Below, piece by piece: positions 61,423 to 64,000 of a DNA stretch of 64,000 nucleotides (its first letter is position 1; each line of letters opens with the position of its first letter). Made by a program: the position numbers and the translations under genes. Origin of the DNA: Natronorubrum tibetense GA33 (GTDB lineage Archaea > Halobacteriota > Halobacteria > Halobacteriales > Natrialbaceae); assembly GCF_000383975.1 (NCBI RefSeq), contig NZ_KB913017.1, positions 999,133 through 1,063,132 of the forward strand. The letters are read 5' to 3'. The notes beneath the pieces were generated by a model. The model saw only the letters and a program-made list of their open reading frames with translations. It did no database searches and had not been told where the DNA came from.

Positions 61423-62682
61423 ATGTCTGCAGTCACAAAAACGCTGAAGTTGCGCCTCGCCAAGCCCAACTCACACAAAGAACGCAAGTTGTGTGAGACC
61501 CGCAAGGCGTACCAGCAGGCACTGCAGGCAGCCTTCGACGCCGAATGCACCACCCAGTCAGCCACCAACGACGTCGTCGTCGAGTACGACCTCTCCGGCT
61601 ATGCGAAAAACGCGCTCAAACAGTATGTCCCGCAACTCTGTGGTGACAGCTACGACGCCAACGAACTTCACGACGACCACCCGGTAAAATTCACTAACGA
61701 CGGTGTCCAACTCGACCACAAACCAGAGAACGGCATCGAGTGGTACGTCAAAATCCCGCACCACGAGGATTACCACCTCTGGATACCGGCACACGCCAAT
61801 CCCGACCAACGAGAGTGGCTGGAAGCGGTATACGCTGACGACGCCGAGATGGGTGAAAGTCGGCTCTTCGAGCGAGATGGAACATGGTATCTCCACGTCA
61901 CCGCCACTCGCGACGTGGAGGTCCAATCCGAGACGTCCGCCGACGAGCGGACGCCCATTGGCGTGGACATCGGAGAAGCGAGTCTCGTCACGGTGTGTCA
62001 CCGTGATGAGAGCAAGTCTCCGGTTCGCCCTAACCTGTGGGCCGACGATGGTAAGACCGTTCGTCGGCTCCGTAAAACCTACTTCACCGCCACGAGACGA
62101 CTTCAACGTCGTAGCAGTGAGCGAATCGCTGAGTCCTACGGTGACGCGCTGTGGGGTCAGATTGACGACGTGTTCCACTGTGTGACCCGCGAGGTCGTGG
62201 AGTACGCTGAGTCTGTCGAGAATCCATTACTGGTACTGGAAGACTTGACCTACATCCGTGAAAACATGGATTACGGCGAGTACATGAATCGGCGGTTGCA
62301 CGGATGGGGTTTCGCCAAGCTCCACGCACAGATTCGGTACAAAGCCGCCGAGAAGGGGATTCCCGTCGAGACGGTGAATCCGCGGAACACGTCGAAAGCA
62401 TGCCACGCCTGCGGTGAACACGGCTACCGGCCACGACAAGCGACGTTCCGTTGCTCGAACGACGATTGTTGGGTCAGTGAGTACCAAGCCGACGTGAATG
62501 GGGCGATAAACATCGCAGACCGCTACCGTAGTGGAGAGAGTCACTGCCGAAGCGTCCGAACTTCCCGGCAGAAGGCAAGTGACAATGACTCGACTACGGA
62601 TGGGGCCTCTTTGACCGGGCCACAAGACAGCCACGCAGATGCTGAAACTCAGCAGGAGACGCGTGGAACGTATGCGTCTTGA
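61423..62682 (+). CDS. tnpB: IS200/IS605-family RNA-guided nuclease TnpB (no TnpA partner)
   Basis: A 419-residue TnpB. RuvC residues Asp182 (GVDIGEAS), Glu273 (VLEDLTYI) and Asp357 (YQADVNGA) are intact, and the zinc-ribbon cysteines 327, 330, 344 and 349 (CHACG, CSNDDC) are present, so the nuclease is probably active. TnpB cuts DNA next to a short TAM guided by an RNA from the element right end. An ATG 16 codons upstream (61375) is an alternative; MSAVTKTLKLRL fits the family N-terminus better. It may persist by re-cutting empty sites. Confidence 0.92.
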   Translation: MSAVTKTLKLRLAKPNSHKERKLCETRKAYQQALQAAFDAECTTQSATNDVVVEYDLSGYAKNALKQYVPQLCGDSYDANELHDDHPVKFTNDGVQLDHKPENGIEWYVKIPHHEDYHLWIPAHANPDQREWLEAVYADDAEMGESRLFERDGTWYLHVTATRDVEVQSETSADERTPIGVDIGEASLVTVCHRDESKSPVRPNLWADDGKTVRRLRKTYFTATRRLQRRSSERIAESYGDALWGQIDDVFHCVTREVVEYAESVENPLLVLEDLTYIRENMDYGEYMNRRLHGWGFAKLHAQIRYKAAEKGIPVETVNPRNTSKACHACGEHGYRPRQATFRCSNDDCWVSEYQADVNGAINIADRYRSGESHCRSVRTSRQKASDNDSTTDGASLTGPQDSHADAETQQETRGTYAS

Positions 62683-62688
62683 AACTAA

Positions 62689-62747
62689 CAGGCCGCTTCG
62701 CTCGGCCTGAAATCCTATGGTGGGATTCCTCCGCGTTCACGCGGAGG
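62689..62747 (+). ncRNA. Right end of the TnpB element and probable guide (omega/re) RNA scaffold
   Basis: Two hairpins after the tnpB stop: CAGGCCG/CGGCCTG (62689-62709) and CCTCCGCG-TTCA-CGCGGAGG (62728-62747). TnpB elements encode the guide RNA scaffold across the 3' end of the gene and the right end; the guide is the flanking sequence after the element boundary (after about 62750). Boundary not fixed. Confidence 0.5.
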
Positions 62748-62871
62748 AGGAGGTCAATCCCTGTCTTCGACCGCAAGCCGTTGGTCGACGCGAGAGTTCG
62801 ATCGGTGAGGAGTACCTCCAGTAGCTGTGGCCCGTCAGATGCAGCACACGGCTCGAGAAGAGCCAGGAGTG

Positions 62872-63147
62872 TCAGACGTCGACGTACTGGTCGACCCACT
62901 CCTGACGGCGCTGCAGGACACGTCGCCCCTTCGGGGTCAGGGCGTAGTAGTTCGTCCGACGATCGAGTTGGCCTTTCTCGACGAGTTCCTTCTCGACCAG
63001 CGTGTCGAGATTGGGATACAGCCGGCCGTGGGTGACCGGCTGATCGATGTACCGATTGATGTCGTCGAGTATCTCCTGTCCGGACGGACGGTCTTTACCT
63101 GCGATTACGTACAACAAGTCACGTTGGAAGCCAGTTAACTGATCCAT
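62872..63147 (-). CDS. PadR-family transcriptional regulator
   Basis: A 91-residue winged-helix protein: LTGFQRDLLYVIAGKDRPSG, then INRYIDQPVTHGRLYPNLDTLVEKELVEKG and the wing RRTNYYALTPKGRRVL. It lacks the long C-terminal helical bundle of larger PadR proteins. Targets unknown. Its start at 63147 lies about 180 bp from the divergent Nudix gene. Confidence 0.9.
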   Translation of the reverse strand: MDQLTGFQRDLLYVIAGKDRPSGQEILDDINRYIDQPVTHGRLYPNLDTLVEKELVEKGQLDRRTNYYALTPKGRRVLQRRQEWVDQYVDV

Positions 63148-63325
63148 GGATCACCCTCTGAATGACGACGTTCACCGATCTGTGGCTTTGTTATAGAGCA
63201 GGTACGATCGGCCGAGCGTCCGGAACGCACCGCGTAGGACCGGCTCCCGCACGGCCCAGCGCGCAGAGCGTCGACGACGACTGCGTGACGCGGCGTTTTT
63301 GACGGGCACGGCCGTACAGCCCGGT

Positions 63326-63880
63326 ATGCCTCCGGATCCGCTCGCGTGGGAGACCCAAGATCGTCGGGTAGCCTATTCCTGCCCGGGCTTCGACATCGTT
63401 AACGAGTCCGTTCAGCTGCCCGACGGGACCGAAACCGAGTTCGACCACCTCTCCGAGCCGGCGAGCGTCTGCGTGCTCCCGTTCGCCGCCGACGGCGACG
63501 TGGTCTGCATCGAAGAGTGGCGTCAGGCCGTCTCACGGATCAACCGCGGTCTCCCCGTGGGCGGGACCGAACCGGACGACGACGATCTCGAGGCGGCCGC
63601 CCGCCGCGAACTCGCCGAAGAGACCGGCCACGAGGCCGAACGTCTCGAGCCGCTGGTGACTGTCGAGCCGGCAAACGGTATCGCGGATTCGGTGCTTCAC
63701 TTCTTCGTTGCCCACGGCTGTCGGCCGACTGCCGAACAGCAACTCGACCACAACGAGAGCATCCGCGTGACCCGGCAGCCGTACGAGGAGTTGCTCGAGG
63801 CCGTCCGCGACGGCGAGATCCGCGACGGGCGGACGGTGCTCGCCGTCTCGTACTATCAGCTGCTCGAGACAGATCCCTAA
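63326..63880 (+). CDS. Nudix hydrolase (ADP-ribose pyrophosphatase-like)
   Basis: A 184-residue Nudix protein. Helix box residues AAARRELAEETGHEAE are at about 103-118, with the N-terminal Glu of the canonical box replaced by Asp in a DDDD run. The preceding VCIEEWRQAVSRINRGLPVGG is typical of ADP-ribose pyrophosphatases. It would hydrolyse ADP-ribose or related nucleotides. Start ATG 63326. Confidence 0.88.
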   Translation: MPPDPLAWETQDRRVAYSCPGFDIVNESVQLPDGTETEFDHLSEPASVCVLPFAADGDVVCIEEWRQAVSRINRGLPVGGTEPDDDDLEAAARRELAEETGHEAERLEPLVTVEPANGIADSVLHFFVAHGCRPTAEQQLDHNESIRVTRQPYEELLEAVRDGEIRDGRTVLAVSYYQLLETDP

Positions 63881-63935
63881 AAATCGCGACGCGGTGCGAT
63901 CGGTCAGCTGACCGATCGGTGGTCACGGTCGGTCC

Positions 63936-64000
63936 TCAATTTAGAACGCCGATCGAGCCCAGCTCATCGTCGTTCTCGTTTTCGTCGATGTCGTCATCGT
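63936..64000 (-). CDS. C-terminal end of a gene that runs off the window
   Basis: On the minus strand the frame from the right edge reads DDIDENENDDELGSIGVLN and then TGA. The acidic repeat-like end is typical of halophilic proteins. Too short to identify. It is convergent with the Nudix gene. Confidence 0.45.
   Translation of the reverse strand, partial: DDDIDENENDDELGSIGVLN

Overview
The window is chromosomal DNA from a haloarchaeon, probably of the Natrialbales type (Natrinema or Haloterrigena relatives). The evidence is high GC, strongly acidic proteins, Tat-type lipoprotein signals ending in a Cys, mostly leaderless genes with a TATA-like box 25-30 nt before the start codon, and archaeal or haloarchaeal marker genes: aIF5B/infB, Nob1, Pus10, TrmY, SecF-SecD order, a PurN-AICARFT fusion and a split GMP synthetase. 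Genus is inference from gene style only.

Layout. 1-2.1 kb holds the end of a diaminopimelate (lysine) operon (dapF, dapE). 2.2-13.1 kb is housekeeping and membrane genes: two membrane proteins, a CPBP protease, an acyl-CoA ligase, a DMT exporter, purB and purNH back to back, a SIMPL lipoprotein, and carA divergent from an Lrp regulator. 13.1-18 kb has a FemAB-like acyltransferase, a PHP protein, an IDI-like Nudix protein and an MDR dehydrogenase. 18.1-20.9 kb is a four-gene ABC transporter operon with its own winged-helix regulator. 21-25.8 kb has moaB and a folate cyclo-ligase, convergent with a pyrG-guaAb-DUF operon. 28-30.7 kb is infB, with a vapBC module lodged between two copies of its 3' end. 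31-34.5 kb has PRC-barrel, nob1, a second CPBP protease and pgi; 34.6-44.7 kb has regulators, secF-secD, rnhB, pus10 and an HtrA-like protease. 45-46.8 kb is a run of tiny zinc-finger and membrane proteins followed by trmY.

Accessory region. A tRNA-Pro gene at 46.9 kb is followed by about 4 kb of halovirus- or plasmid-like remnants: genes with strong Shine-Dalgarno sites, a tRNA-like relic, convergent truncated genes, two tandem type IV pilins, and a gene broken by an 80-bp MITE. From 51 to 60.9 kb come an Lrp regulator, an F420-type PPOX protein and a set of secreted, very acidic surface proteins: a two-repeat cohesin/CARDB-like protein, a polysaccharide-deacetylase-like lipoprotein and a DUF4397 protein. 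A stand-alone TnpB element, a PadR regulator and a Nudix hydrolase close the window.

Main discoveries. (1) Two copies of a multi-hairpin intergenic element (16.75 and 36.30 kb) keep the linkers and change both sides of each stem together. (2) A TA-flanked MITE family has three copies; removing one copy restores the reading frame of the gene it broke, apart from one later nonsense codon. (3) A vapBC cassette is bounded by a 68-bp duplication of the infB 3' end. (4) A G-rich, apparently non-coding and foldable stretch lies at 22.5-22.7 kb.
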